Below are positions 43,052-55,252 of a DNA stretch of 60,000 bases, one piece after another. The translations under genes were made by a program, and so were the position numbers. The stretch is from contig CAIIXF020000005.1 in NCBI GenBank assembly GCA_903813345.2, positions 19,783,375 to 19,843,374 of the forward strand, given 5' to 3'. Source of the stretch: Owenia fusiformis (taxonomy: Eukaryota > Annelida > Polychaeta > Sabellida > Oweniidae). Each line of letters opens with the position of its first letter. Positions within the stretch are counted from its first letter, which is position 1. Below the pieces are notes generated by a model, which ran no database searches, was not told where the DNA came from, and saw nothing but the letters and a program-made list of their open reading frames with translations.

Positions 43052-46000
43052 GACAAGAGCCAGTCTCCAAGTGATCATGATGGACGTTTAACGATAGCAG
43101 AATGGAATATAGGTGGTTGGTATGAATCGAACGTTAGTTCAGTGACATTCAGAAGAGATGTCATTAAAGCAACAAACTATGATATTATTGCCCTTTGTGA
43201 AACTCACCTAAAGCAAGATGAAAGTATTAACATAGATGGGTATACGTGGTATGGTAACAACAGGTCACACGATATAAATCCAAGATGTCCCCGGGGGTCT
43301 GGTGGCGTTGGAATACTTGTTAAGGACTCTATATTGAATATGTATAATCTGACGGAATTGTATAAAGCATGTGATGACATTTATCTTGTGCAATTTTCAG
43401 ATAAAAATGATGATACCAATAGCTTTAAAGTATGTGTATGCTACTTATCCCCCCAAGGATCCAGTAGAGGTGACAATGCTCAACAATTTTATGACACACT
43501 TTTATATACTACTCACATATTTGATGATGATTTCCCTACATTCTATTGTGGTGATGTGAATGGTAGAATAGGAAATTTAAATGATATTGCATATGATTCA
43601 TTACCTGTACATATTCCAGAAAGATCGGTTTTTGACGATGTTAAAAATAAGTATGGTAAATATTTTATAGAATTTTTGCATGATAGCGATATGTGTGTAG
43701 TTAATGGTAGATTTAAGGGTTTAGATAATTGTACGTATTTGTCGAAAATAGGTAAATCTGTAGTTGATTATTTTTTCACACATTTACTGTACTTTGATTT
43801 ATTTACATCGTTCGATGTTTTATTGGTTAGTGAGTTGGCTGAACGATTTAACTTAATGTTACCTTTAAAAAATAAGCCAGATCATTCATTGTTATGCTGT
43901 TCCATTAATATATCGCCGAGTGTACATTACAGTAAACCCATTGATCACAAGGACGATAAACAATGGCGAAGCGCTAACATGCCGTGTACAGAGAATAATA
44001 AAATCCCGAAAAAAAGGTACTTTGTGAATGATATGAAAAAAGACATTCTGGATAGCGAAAACTTCAGATCAGGAATCTCAAGTATGATTACACAATTAGA
44101 CGATTATGATTCAATGAACAGTTCTATAAATGAAATTGTTGATGAAATTTTAGATATAATTCATTCTGAAATGGATGAAAGCTTACCATTCAAAGAAGTT
44201 AAACCCAAATCAAAGAAACGTTTAATAAAAAGAAATAAACCATGGTGGGATGCTGGACTATCTGAGATGAGAAAAAAACTTGTCAATGTTGAAAGACTGT
44301 ATTCAAAGACTAGAAAGCATGAAGATAAGCAAAACCTTAGAATGCGTTATATACAAATCAGAAAAGATTTTGATAAGCTATTACGACAAAAGGAGCGGCA
44401 GCATTATTCTAATATACGTAACAATTTGTCTAATTTTAGACACGATGGATCGTCATTTTGGAAATACTTAAATGAGACTTTTCCAAAAAAGAAATCGATG
44501 AATACTTTTGCATCTGTGTTACTGGAAAATAATGAAGTTTCAACAGATAAGAATGTTATATTGGAAAAGTGGAAACAAGATTTTGAAACAGTTTACAAGA
44601 AAGATGATAATGATAAAATTGAAGTAGATAATATTAACGCGTTGTTTGAGCTTGACGAAAATAAGCATATAGCAAAAGAGAATATTCAAGAAGACGAGTT
44701 GTTAAACAGTACCATTACTCTAGAAGAGGTTGGGTATGCCATATCGAAGTTGAAAAATAAGAAAAGTACTGGTATGGATAATATTCCAAATGAGATACTG
44801 AAACTACCATCGCTGAAAATGTTATTGTATAAACTTTTTAATGTTTGTTTTACAAACAACATTGTTTTGATATCGAGTAGTAAAGATGGTTTGCAAAAAC
44901 AGATAGATACATTATATCGTTTGTCAAATACTTGGAAGTTGAAAATTAATACTGATAAAACCAAGGTGATGGTGGTATCAAAGAAGAAATATGAAAACTT
45001 TGAAAGTTTAGAGTTCAAATATGGTAAATATTCACTTGATGTAACAGATAAATATCACTATCTTGGTATAGATATTACATATAACTTAGATTTTTCCTTA
45101 ACTGCTGAAAAAGTAAGTTATTCTGGAAGTAAAGCGCTTGGAGCTATGAGGTCAAAGTACCTACAATTGAAAGGTTTACACTTTGATATTTACACACAAT
45201 TATATCACAGCACAGTCGCATCGGTAATGGATTATGCATCTGGAATCTGGGGTCTGCATAGAAATACTCATAGTTTTACCAATAAAATACAATTTAATGC
45301 CATAAGGACCTTCTTGGGTGTCAGTAAAAAATGCCCTATCAGCTTTTTAGAAGGCGAGTGTGGATGGACTCCAAATTATATAAGACATTATATAGAAGGT
45401 ATTCGATTATTGTATAGATTAGTTGTTAATTGTGAAGAGGCCAATATGGCAAAGAAAGCATTTAGATGGGATTTAAGCTTAGCCAAATTGAAATGTGATT
45501 TTACCTGGAACGAAGAAATCCAGAGCATATGTAAAAGTGTTGACATGCTGAATATGTATGATGATATAAAAAAATGTAAAGATTTTAAAAAATTTGTGAA
45601 TCAAATGAAAGGAAAATTAATGAAATTACATGAAACTCAATGGTTGGAGACAATTAGGGAAAAAAGAAAATTGACTTTTTATAAGAGCTTTAAATTATCT
45701 TTTCAAAGGTCTGAATATTTATTTTGTAATTTTTTGAGTAGAAAACAAAGATCTGTTTTAGCTAAATTTCGATCTGGCACTTTACCTTTAGAGATTGAAA
45801 CGGGTAGGTGGCAGAATATTATACCAAGTCAAGAGAGATATTGTAGGCAATGTAAGAATGAAATAGGTGATGAGTTTCATTTTTTATTCAAGTGTAAAGT
45901 TAATCATAAATTAAGAGAGGAAATGTTTTGTAAAGTAAAAGGTATATATGATCTATTTGAGTCTTGTGATAATGAAAAGAAAACAATGTACTTATTGAAT

Positions 46001-46072
46001 TCTAAATCACTCTGTAAATATGTTTCAAATTTTTTGCTTTTGTCTTTGGAGGCTGAAGATAGATTAAAGTAA
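43052..46072 (+). pseudogene. LINE B ORF2: endonuclease plus thumb and C-terminus, RT core deleted
   Basis: Open from just after the ORF1 stop; no in-frame ATG precedes the endonuclease. The APE-type domain has LTIAEWNIGG, the catalytic Glu in ALCETHL, GGVGILVK, the YCGDVNGRIG block (GDxN), VVDYFF and the His of PDHSLL. A linker leads to STGMDNIPNEIL, the start of the reverse transcriptase. At about 44,845 the frame jumps in-frame to 'NIVLISSSKDGLQKQID', just past the position of the catalytic Asp-Asp box. The thumb ('NTDKTKVMVVS', 'YHYLGIDI') and zinc knuckle 'CRQCKNEIGDEFHFLFKC' remain. Roughly 180-200 codons are missing relative to related elements, so no polymerase activity is expected. 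The endonuclease may be intact. Confidence 0.8.
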
Positions 46073-46185
46073 GTGTTAATTCTGCCTTATCTGCTTATAA
46101 TATGATTGTAATTGTGTCTCATAAGCCTTTGGAGGCTGGCCGTATAATTACGGGTGACACTGTAATAAATAAATAAATAAATATA

Positions 46186-46560
46186 GAATCTTGAACCATT
46201 TAAGGAAGTCATCCCCAAAATTGAATTTTCAGACATTTTTCTCTCTCGACCTGTTAGATAATCATGCTTTTTGATCTCCAGAAATAATACTGACTTCATT
46301 CTTGTGGCTAAAGCTGATGAGAGAAGTCAACTTTAAAACCATCCGATCCCGGGGATTTTCCATTTTTGCACTTTTTAATTCAAATTTCAATTCTTTTTCG
46401 GTCAAAAGGCCTTCGCAGGATTGTCTTTGTTCTTCACTTAATGTCTTAATGGCATTGTTATTCAAAAAAAAATTATTTTCCTCTTTATTTTGTATTTTAC
46501 TGTTGTAAAGGTTTTCGTAAAATATCTTCTGTTCCAAAAGAATAAGTTAAGGATCTGTTA
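46186..46560 (-). mobile_element. LINE A, 5' part of the reverse-transcriptase region
   Basis: Minus-strand translation: 'KTLSEEQRQSCEGLLTEKEL' and 'SAKMENP', the conserved entry to an L1/Tx1-type RT domain. After stops and shifts comes 'FNFGDDFLKWFKIL', the next RT landmark, which ends where the (ATAA)n tail of LINE B begins. The order and strand fit one LINE A copy split by LINE B, with RT sequence lost between. Confidence 0.65.
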
Positions 46561-48346
46561 TCAGTTCCCCATCAACCTCTGAGCTATCAGCTATCAGTCC
46601 CACTAAAGGTTTCCTCCAATATCCACCACGTTTCACGAGGAATATCAGCTGAAATAATGTTCATCCAGGGGGTTTCTTTGTAGATAATTAGTTAGTCTTG
46701 ATGAAATATACTTTAAATATATTTTGACACTGGTCGATGATCGTTGAATGCCCCCCCTGCACTAATTGTTGCACCTTTAAGTTCAGTAATATGTATTGAT
46801 CTGAGAGCTGACGGATCAATCTTAAAAAGTTCACTGAAATATTTATGTTCTCAAAAATCGAACAATTTTCTAAAACTTGAATATAATTGCTATTAGATTG
46901 ATATACTGTGTAGACCGTTGATGCTTGATTTTAAGCAAAAACATTGACTTTTGCACGTTGGTGGCGTTGCGCCTTTTTTAATAGATCTTAAACCTAAGAA
47001 GAGAATCGGCTAAAAAAAATTCGTAGAATACGTGACATATTTTACCATACCGTGCACCTATTCGTTTAACAATTAAATCATAAACCCATTCTTGAAAAAA
47101 TAATTTTTGCAGATTTGTTCATTTTTCTACCAGAAATTGCTTGTTCCCCCCCCCCCCCTCCGTCCCATTTTCACGATCACCGGGCTTGCACAGCGAAAAA
47201 TGATACAATATCCTGCCTGGATATTTGCGAAATATTATAGTGATATGGAACGTATCCTTAAAGTCCCCGATAAATCGGGCTACGTATACCGCCGTGTTTA
47301 CATTAGGGGATTAGAAGAGTTTATTTTTTATTTAGGTATGCAAGCTACGTATATCAATATTAGGCCTTCATTCATGTACTCGTGTGCATGTAATCAGCAT
47401 GCCCTTCAATATTATGTAAACCAGGCTATTCAAGTACTGTATAATGTACACTATTTATGTGTGTACTACATACAATACAATTCCCTGGGAAACAAAACAC
47501 AAATACTTTTTATATGTTCAAAATGAGCCATTTGATTGATGCAAACACTAAATAGCTTCATAAATAACATCTACAAAGTATATCTAATAGTAATTTTCAA
47601 TTTCAATGGTGAAACTTCCCTGGTTACTATTATATGGGAAATCATCACGAGACGAAGATCGTTCGCCTTCCTGGCTTACCTCTGTATCGTGTACCCGGTA
47701 ATCTCTTTATATAGTTTAGCGAGAGCGGTGCGATTTTGGAGATTCACGGATATTAGTGAGAGACGGAACACTGGTATCCTGAAATATCCATAGTTCTGGA
47801 TACTACTGATATACATCACGTCTTTTCGCGTATTCTTAGGGGTATGACTAATATATGATTCGAATACTCACAAATATAGCTGAATATTCAACAATTTTCC
47901 GGGATATTTAGGGATACAGTTCGTAATATTTTTGGGATATTCACGAATACGGTCGGGATTGCAAGGAGATTTTCGTTCATATTACCTAACAAACTAAACA
48001 CGAAATGACGCATTTAAATACGTACAGTTTATTATCTCATCAATACAAATGAGATGTACATGTACGATAGGTGTAAGCATTAAAACATCTGATCACAAGG
48101 ATGTATAACAATGACCACATCGATGTACTTAGGCTGTTCTGCTACTTTTACATCTCCTACTTGACGTCCTTCTTCACTTAGGAACTGATGTGGCTGCCAT
48201 GCTGATCATTGTGTGTTCAATAATTTGAATTTCGACTTGTAGGAAAATGCTCGATGTTTAAATTAGGGGCATTGATAACGTTGTAAGTTACTTCCTGCGA
48301 AAGCTATTTGGATTTTGATATAATAGCTTTCCCACGGAGCATTTGG
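46561..48346. other. Intergenic, no supported gene
   Basis: Includes a C10-type homopolymer near 47,147 and frames at 47107-47526 and 47536-47793 that lack family motifs, splice context or recognisable starts. Several TATCC/GGATA-rich stretches occur at 47,770-47,960, related in composition to 49,340-50,040. Confidence 0.4.
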
Positions 48347-48822
48347 ACAGCTCAATGATCGTGACCTTTGAAACCGAATTAAGTCGATCCGCGGCTTACT
48401 TTTGGTCTCTAACTGTGTCTTACATCAGTATCATCAATCCGTGTAAGTATTGGAGCGCTGGAGTACTTCTTTTTCGATCAAGACTTGTAATTGTTATTGT
48501 TGTGAATCGTTTTACTGCCAAATTCCAATATGGCGGTTTCTGCTCGGACATTTTCGTAAATCTCCGGAGGTTGTCCGAACCTAACTAATTCTCAAAATTC
48601 ATTTCGTTCGTTGCGTATCTCGCACCTAGCAAACCGCCATATTGGAAATAGGTCTGTAAAACTTTAACTCGATGAACAATTTACAAGTCTTGATCGAAAA
48701 AGAAGTACTCTAGCGCTCCAATACTTACACGGATTGATGATACTGATGTAAGACACAGTTAGAGACCAAAAGTAAGCCGCGGATCGACTTAATTCAATTT
48801 CAAAGGTCACTATTAATCAGCT
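48347..48822. mobile_element. Palindromic element with arms of about 200 bp
   Basis: GTGACCTTTGAAA at 48361 and TTTCAAAGGTCAC at 48799 are inverted. The arms include TTAAGTCGATCCGCGGCTTA, ATCAGTATCATCAATCCGTG and CCAATATGGCGGTTT with near-perfect complements. The centre (about 48,550-48,620) is unpaired. Outer CAGCT/AGCTG suggest the ends. It is non-coding. Confidence 0.7.
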
Positions 48823-49247
48823 GTTCACTTCTCCGTTTGAGAGCCATAAGTTTCAAAATCTAACATGGCTCTCGAAGTGAGTAAGTTGTAAGTTGTAACG
48901 ATATTTCGTCTCAATTTATTGATAGCGCGCGGACGTCAGAGAGCAAACTTCCGGTTTAATTGCAATGTTTTAATGGCGACTAATATTTGTGTTTGTTACC
49001 TTATTTAAAAGCCATTTTCAGTGTCTACGAATATCGAAATGTAGTAAACAAAAGCTTCCTAGTAAAGTTCATAAGATTCTCTACAAGATGAATTCACGTT
49101 TATATCTTGAAAGTACGACCGAAGCCAGATAAAATGAGAAAACTACGAAATGTACAAGCTAAAATTCGACAGATTCACGGTATTATTGAAACAAATCAGT
49201 TGACATGAAGGAAATGTTGTTTCTACTTTAGTTGTTATAAACGTTAT

Positions 49248-50015
49248 ACCCTCCATGCTTAGAAGCAAACTTTTCTTCGAAGCGCAGCTTATTGTCGATG
49301 AAATCGTTGATTGAATTTCCCAAACAAACACAAGTTGGAGTACCCAAAAATATCCTTTCGAGGATATTTCCGGATATTCGAAGTATCGGTGTCTATGTCT
49401 ATGTCTATGTCGATAATCTGCAAAAGGCTCATAAGCCCATATGAAGCAAATATATGATTTAACAGTAATAGAATTTGAAAAGAATATAACTTAAAACCTT
49501 AACATTTAAGAATAGATATATTTTAGACAATATCCCAGGAACTTTATTTAATATTATCTTCCATGCTTAGAAGCAAACTTTTCTTCGAAGATCAGCTTAT
49601 TGACGATGTAATCTTCGGTCATCATGAATTTCCTGTCTTACATATGTCTGAATTTCCCAAACACAAGTTTTTCGATGGCAGCCATTTTGAGCAGTTAAGA
49701 TATCACGAGGAGAATGTTGTTTCACTGCAGAAATTCATACAAGATATTCCACATTCTATATGGCGAAACAAATGTTTCAATGACACTAAAATTGTTAATT
49801 GAACGTTATAATTTATGTACTAGCATAATTTCCAGGAATCAATATTCCGGATACTTAAAAAAATTTCTAGATACTAGGGTAGTCAACTATCCTGAAATAT
49901 CCTTAATTCGGATATGTTGAAAGTTGGAAACTTGGAGTATCCAAAAATATCCCTTTGAGGATATTTCCGGATGTTCGAAGTATCGGTATATTTTAGGTTA
50001 TTCAAGGATACCTCA
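49248..50015. repeat. Direct duplications including TCCATGCTTAGAAGCAAACT
   Basis: TCCATGCTTAGAAGCAAACT with the following TTTCTTCGAAG is at 49,252 and 49,560. Downstream, the block with CAAAAATATCC, GAGGATATTTCCGGAT and TTCGAAGTATCGGT is at 49,345 and 49,940. The spacing differs between copies, so one has gained or lost sequence. Short (GTCTAT)n follows the first copy. Confidence 0.7.
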
Positions 50016-50860
50016 AATATCCGGGATTTGCGATACGTACGGAAACTATAGGATATTACACCATTTTTCGCTGTGAATTGACTGTATCTAACAATAATTT
50101 AACACAAGGCAAATGTACATGTAAAACTATATTTGCTGGCGACCATAGTGTGATACAAACAAGATCAGAACTTACAAATTGTACGATGATAAATGCGTTT
50201 GTTTCGTACCTACATGTACATTTTTGTATAATGTACACTCCTCTCCACTAGTTTGGATATCCTGTGTTATACTTCTCTTTATCTATATAAATATTTATTA
50301 ACGTCTCACGCCCTATATAAAATAATACAATAATAATGCAGTATCAGTTAAAATCTTCGGCTCGGCCGCTGTCGACCTATGGGTGACTTAAAAACATAAT
50401 TATCACTTGTTAAAAGTAATATTTCATCCAATATGTGAATCCGAGTTCACGTATATATTTTAAGATGAGATCGATCTTCAGTTGAATTATAACCATAAAT
50501 ACTAATATACATTGTCTCCAATACATGCACATAATAAAAGGGTCGATCGCGATATTATCAATATCACAAATAAACCAGAAGTCTAGATAAATATTTTTGT
50601 AAAATGTTGGCCTATAAACATTTCGGAGACAATATATGGAAATACATTAATATTTTAGATGCAAAACGTATGGGTATAGATTCACGCGGTACTAACTCAC
50701 CAGGGCGTATCGAAACCAAAACCGTCCCGCAAAACCGTTAATTTGAATTTCAAATCTATCCTGTCTCTGGAAAATCAATGATTGTGAGTCTCACACTTCC
50801 CCGTTTTTCTTCAAACTTAGTCAAGACATTGCCTCTGTATACAAAGTCCCTAGTTTTAGC
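50016..50860. other. No recognisable gene
   Basis: AT-rich, short frames only. Confidence 0.4.
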
Positions 50861-51215
50861 GGCGTTTTGGTCCCCAGATGTGAGAAGATGCAAATCTTTA
50901 GTTCAACAAGTTAAACCCAATTCCACGGCTTTCATTTATAGTCTGAGTGTTCTTGTTGCCGTGGTTGGGTTTAACTTCCGTGCTATGCTTTCATAGGTTG
51001 CAAATTCTCACTATCAAATATTAGTAAAACGCGCATATAATTCTATGCGCTGCCATAGGCAATCATTAAAAAATTTTGCATCAAGGGCCGAATAGGCACG
51101 GATGTTAAACCTAGGGCGGGCCACAAGAAATGTCAGATAAGAAATAAGGCCAAGACTAGGTTTAACTTGTTGAACTAGCAAATCTTCAGAGATTTCAACC
51201 AAAAGCCTCGATATA
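50860..51215. repeat. Imperfect inverted repeat
   Basis: CTTTAGTTCAACAAGTTAAAC near 50,898 is inverted in GTTTAACTTGTTGAACTAG near 51,157. GGTTTAACATCC-type complementarity extends toward the centre. The arms have diverged and no target duplication is seen. Confidence 0.5.
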
Positions 51216-51436
51216 TCGCCAGTTCTTTTATTATTCTCCCCTATTTTTTGCACAAGGACTCCCATTACAACCCTCCATCTCTGCATCAACATATTTATTA
51301 CATTAAATGCACCAATTTCCAAAAGTCATACGCATCTGTTCGAAATTGATCAAAACGCTCCGTTCTCTTCCAAAACGCCCCGTTGGATCCATACACCTTA
51401 TCTAGATACACGTTTGTAGTCATAGACTCTGCGGGG

Positions 51437-51640
51437 TATTGGTATTTCGTTACGTCACTTCCGTGTTTAAATGGATTTGTTTCCGGTAAGAAACATTGTT
51501 TAACCATTCGGTATACAGTTAAGAGCATAGGATGTCGACATGGCAGTAAATATTGAAAATATTGTCCGAAATTTTCGAAATTCCCTCTTACCGGAAACAA
51601 ATCCATTTGACACGGAAGTGACGTAACGAAATACCAAGTT
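51437..51640. repeat. Hairpin with stem of about 55 bp
   Basis: TATTTCGTTACGTCACTTCC with the following ATGGATTTGTTTCCGGTAAG (51,440-51,490) pairs with TACCGGAAACAAATCCATTT and GGAAGTGACGTAACGAAATA (51,590-51,637). Confidence 0.7.
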
Positions 51641-52448
51641 CGTGCTATTACGGAAAACTTCGGGAAATTCCGTTATAACCGCCATCTTTATCGAACTTCG
51701 ACCAAAAGAGCCATAAGAAACAAAAAGACTTCGTTCTGCCAACTAAAACAGACAATCGGCGGTTCCAATATATTAGAAGTTACATTTTGAGTCCTAGAAT
51801 GCATTGAGGTAGGTTTCTTAAGTGGAAGGGGCGTAGATAATTCTCCCAAGTTGTAATCGTACAGTCAAATGTATGCGCTCAGTACAGGACCATAAAAATC
51901 ACCGATAATCCCCTGGCATCTTAGAACTGCATGGTTCTATACCCGAGGTTCTATAGAAGGAGGAAGAAATTAAGATGACTTCTGCATTATTCAGAGATCG
52001 TTCTTTTCCAATCAGGAATACCTAGCTGTATGTCGACTCGTTGCCAGGCAACTACATATCACACCGAGGGTCATTACGTATCGCTGCACAGAAAATTAGT
52101 TTTATATTCCATTTCCAACAATGGCTGAAATCAGTCGTATACAGATTTGTAAATTAGCTTAGCGTGATGATGATTTATCACATTTTATTGGATTTTATGT
52201 TTAGACTTTAGACTAGGTCTGAACTGAGGTGTTTTCTCATCCATAAATATAGTCGATAGACTATATTTGGACCGAGGACCAACATAGATATCCGGCCATC
52301 GGTGAAAACCATAAACAAGACATTTGCGCCTTGATGTCATGTTCACATGAAGTTAGGCATGATCACATTGGAGCCAATTGATGACTTTCATCAATTTCAT
52401 ATTCGACTTTGTAGTTGAGTGAAAACTATAAATAGCATCAAAATGGTA
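51641..52448. other. No recognisable gene
   Basis: Mixed-composition spacer; no frame with a family motif. Confidence 0.4.
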
Positions 52449-52997
52449 GTAATACTCTCCCACATGAATTTACTTGTTGAGACTCGATCAATTGAGTTCT
52501 GAGAAAATTAGATTTAAGGTGGCATGATACTTAACAGGAAATGACGAAACAGGAAGTGACAAAAATTTCAAATTTTAGACTTTTTTTGAACAAAGATAAC
52601 AGAGTTCTGTTTTGACCTCCAGTCAATTCAACTAGTTCCACATACCATTTACATGACCAGGATCACAATGTGCATCACATTTTCAGAGGGCTGAAAAGGT
52701 TATTTCATCATGTTTAGGGTCATTCTGACCATGAACATTGTGATCCTGGACCTGTGAATAATATGTTGAACTATTTGAATTGACTGGAGGTCAAAACAGA
52801 ACTCTGCTATTTTTGTTAAAAAAATGTTTAAAAAGGTCACATGTTTTGTCACTTCCTGTTTTGTCCTTTCCTGTTAAGTATCATGGCACCTTAAGCAAGG
52901 GTGCATTGCCTTAACATGGGGATACAATTGATGCATATCTACATACTCTTCACTTGATCGAGTCCCAACAAGTAGAATCATATGGGAGAGTATTGCT
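52449..52997. mobile_element. Palindromic element interrupted by a TTAA element
   Basis: AGTAATACTCTCCCACATGA and ACTTGTTGAGACTCGATCAA (52,449-52,493) pair with TTGATCGAGTCCCAACAAGT and ATATGGGAGAGTATTGCT (52,955-52,997). A related palindrome occupies 59,765-60,000. The centre has been invaded by 52518-52890. Confidence 0.7.
52518..52890. mobile_element. 373-bp TTAA-flanked fold-back element, second copy
   Basis: TTAA at 52514-52517 and 52891-52894 flanks GGTGGCATGATACTTAACAG and its complement CTGTTAAGTATCATGGCACC. It shares the AACAGGAAATGAC(A/G)AAACAGG arm and the GGGTCATTCTGACCATGAAC centre with 29342-30094, but lacks that copy's middle. Confidence 0.85.
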
Positions 52998-53039
52998 AGA
53001 ATCTGTTTTCAAAAGTAAGAATAGGAGTTCTTCAACAGG

Positions 53040-54640
53040 ACATTAAAGCTTAACTAAGGCCTTCTTCTTGAAAAGTTTGCGCTCTACCTGGACTTGAATC
53101 CTTTAACAGACGATTACACGGACACCATGCATAGAGTGTTTCATTCTGGGAACATTTTTTTCTGATCAAGTTGCTCTTCATATTATATGATCTATCATTG
53201 ATAGCGCCCCACAAAATAATTTGAGCCAAACCGGGCATCGTCTCACCCCCTCCAGCCATCTTTATTTGACAAAAGCATGATTACATTAGATTTTAGTATG
53301 AAACATGTACTAAATTGGAAACTTACATATTAAATATATAGAGTCCTATATTCTAGTAATAAATGAATTACTAGGTCGATCCAAAAGTTTTGATAAAAAT
53401 GCTCTTAATAAAAACTTAAACTTTTATCATCCGTTTTCCACAATATTTTCAGAGTAACCGGGTCATTTATACCCTCATAGTATATAAAAATTTAGATGCT
53501 GGAAATGAATATTTCTGAAGTTATGGTTGCTATGGTAACCTCAATAACGCTATAGCGGGACAGGGTAAAAATTGTGAAGTTTCAAATTGGATTTCTTTTG
53601 AACAAATGATCGAAACCTCACTATAAGGATACGTAATTCTAAAAATGTCTGTTTTAACAATAACTGCTGTTAATGTCCTCTTCTCATAAGTGCGAAATCA
53701 TTATAAATCCTGTTTGATACAGAAAACATGAACGCTGCATGATACATTAGACAAGTGATAAACACACAAATTGCTTTCAGTTCAATGTCACAAATCTGGC
53801 ATGATCTGCAATATCATCAGCAGCAAGTTAAATATGTATGTTTCAGGACAGAAGGATATGAGGGCATTCTAATCTCCATACTTCCCAGATAATGCCCCCT
53901 GGACTTTGTTTGGACCCCTGTTTGGACTTTGGACCGGCCCTAAAGAGGGGGATCCGAGTGTCTCATATTTAAGAACATTTGTTGAAATCAAGAATGCTGT
54001 TGACACCTCACTAGAACTGAAAAGGTGTGTACAAACAGTGGATGGATAGATACCAGGATGTATTAATGTAGTGTATTAATGCCGAAGGACAATATTTTGA
54101 GTTTCTTTGTTGAGTTTTATATTACCTCAAATAGGAGTGCACAATTGGATTCAGTTTTTCAGATTTTCAATATGAGTTATGATGTCAATATGAGCTCAAA
54201 TCCTGGACCAAGTACCCTACCATGGGATAGGAAAAGTGTGATTACAGAAAGCTCTATCAATTAATCATTCTGAAAATTCCCTGCCATATACAGCCATATA
54301 CATTATGTAAAGTGTGTAAAAATATCAAGTGATTTCCTCTTCTTAAGAAAAAAAGACACAGCATTTTTATTAGAACTTCTGGATCGGCCTTTGTAGAATT
54401 GTCCATGGAAAACAAAGACAGATATATTTTCTAAAACACATGTCGCGGCAAAACCTGTATAACAAAGATGGCTTAAGGGGGTGAGGTAAACGATGCCCGA
54501 TTTGGCTGAAATTTTTGTAAGGTCCCTACCACAGTCGAAGATCATATGATAATGAAGAGCAGCTTGATCAGAATAAATGTTCCGAAAATGAAACACCCTA
54601 ACCATGCACAAATCAATTGAATGTCAGGCAGCATCTCCTC
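53040..54640. mobile_element. Inverted-repeat pair enclosing about 1.2 kb
   Basis: GTTTCATTCTGGGAACATTT and CTGATCAAGTTGCTCTTCAT (53,138-53,182) with the TGGCTGGAGGGGGTGAGACG complement (53,240-53,265) are mirrored at 54,465-54,605. The interior is non-coding. The block lies 3' of the G-alpha gene. The ends are not precisely defined. Confidence 0.55.
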
Positions 54641-54957
54641 TATCATATCTAATTTATTAGCGTCAAATGCAGTTGTATATACAACATTGCCATGACAACA
54701 TAAGTTATCAAATTCATCAAGCAATGCACTATACTGTACTTATACACCAGCTATAAATATTGTGTGTTGCTACTTTGGATAATGCGTGTTGCTATGGCGT
54801 TGTCGTTATGGCGACCTTCCTCGTTATTTTATCACCATGCTTCTCGTTGCTATGGGAATTATAGTCCGTATCGTGATAGTTCTATTATTCGAATACGGTA
54901 TGATTAATTCCCTTGCTCCCCCAACGCTTATATTATACATAATAATATCAATCTAGT

Positions 54958-54963
54958 TTTTAT
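54958..54963 (-). terminator. Candidate G-alpha polyadenylation signal
   Basis: AATAAA on the minus strand (TTTATT here), about 105 nt after the stop codon. The nearest canonical hexamer; use unproven. Confidence 0.35.
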
Positions 54964-55067
54964 TTTACTAATGTAGCACATCCTTAACGACTCCAACTTG
55001 AAGGCTAACATGAAGCATTATTTATAGCAAGTACAGTATGTATGTTGTCATATGAATGATATTAATC

Positions 55068-55252
55068 CTAAAATACTGTAGTCTTTTTAAGGTTAATCTC
55101 GACAATAATTTGCAGTACATCCCGGATTATAGTTTTCATTACATCCATATTTGTAGCCGTCGTAACGTGTGTGTAAACCTGCTTAGAGGATCTCTTGAGT
55201 CGCATAAATTCCTGTTTGATGAAGCTTAACCCAGCTTCTGGTGTATTTTCAC
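55068..55252 (-). CDS. G-alpha final exon
   Basis: After TTTCAG: 'GENTPEAGLSFIKQEFMRLK', 'VYTHVTTATNMDVMKTIIRD' and the C-terminal helix 'VLQIIVEINLKKTTVF', then TAG. In G-alpha proteins this helix contacts the receptor, so the divergent end implies an unusual coupling class. Confidence 0.85.

Larger units (their letters stand above)
42216..46185 (+). mobile_element. LINE B: 5'-truncated retrotransposon with ORF1 and deleted ORF2
   Basis: A non-LTR retrotransposon on the plus strand, starting abruptly within ORF1 and ending in an (ATAA)n tail at 46,165-46,185. ORF1 and ORF2 are in one frame. It is inserted in LINE A, whose pieces flank it in the opposite orientation. Loss of the reverse-transcriptase core makes it non-autonomous. 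Confidence 0.8.

Noticed and set aside
42629-43078. 149-codon minus-strand frame opposite LINE ORF1, rich in Ile/Val
   Set aside because: Antisense shadow of the Asp/Arg/Tyr-rich ORF1 tail.
47107-47526. 139-codon plus-strand frame
   Set aside because: Includes a proline run from a C-homopolymer, no family motif, no splice or promoter context; likely chance.
54079-54264. Short plus-strand frame of 61 codons near 54.1 kb as a small gene
   Set aside because: Lies inside the inverted-repeat block 53040-54640, no motif or splice context.
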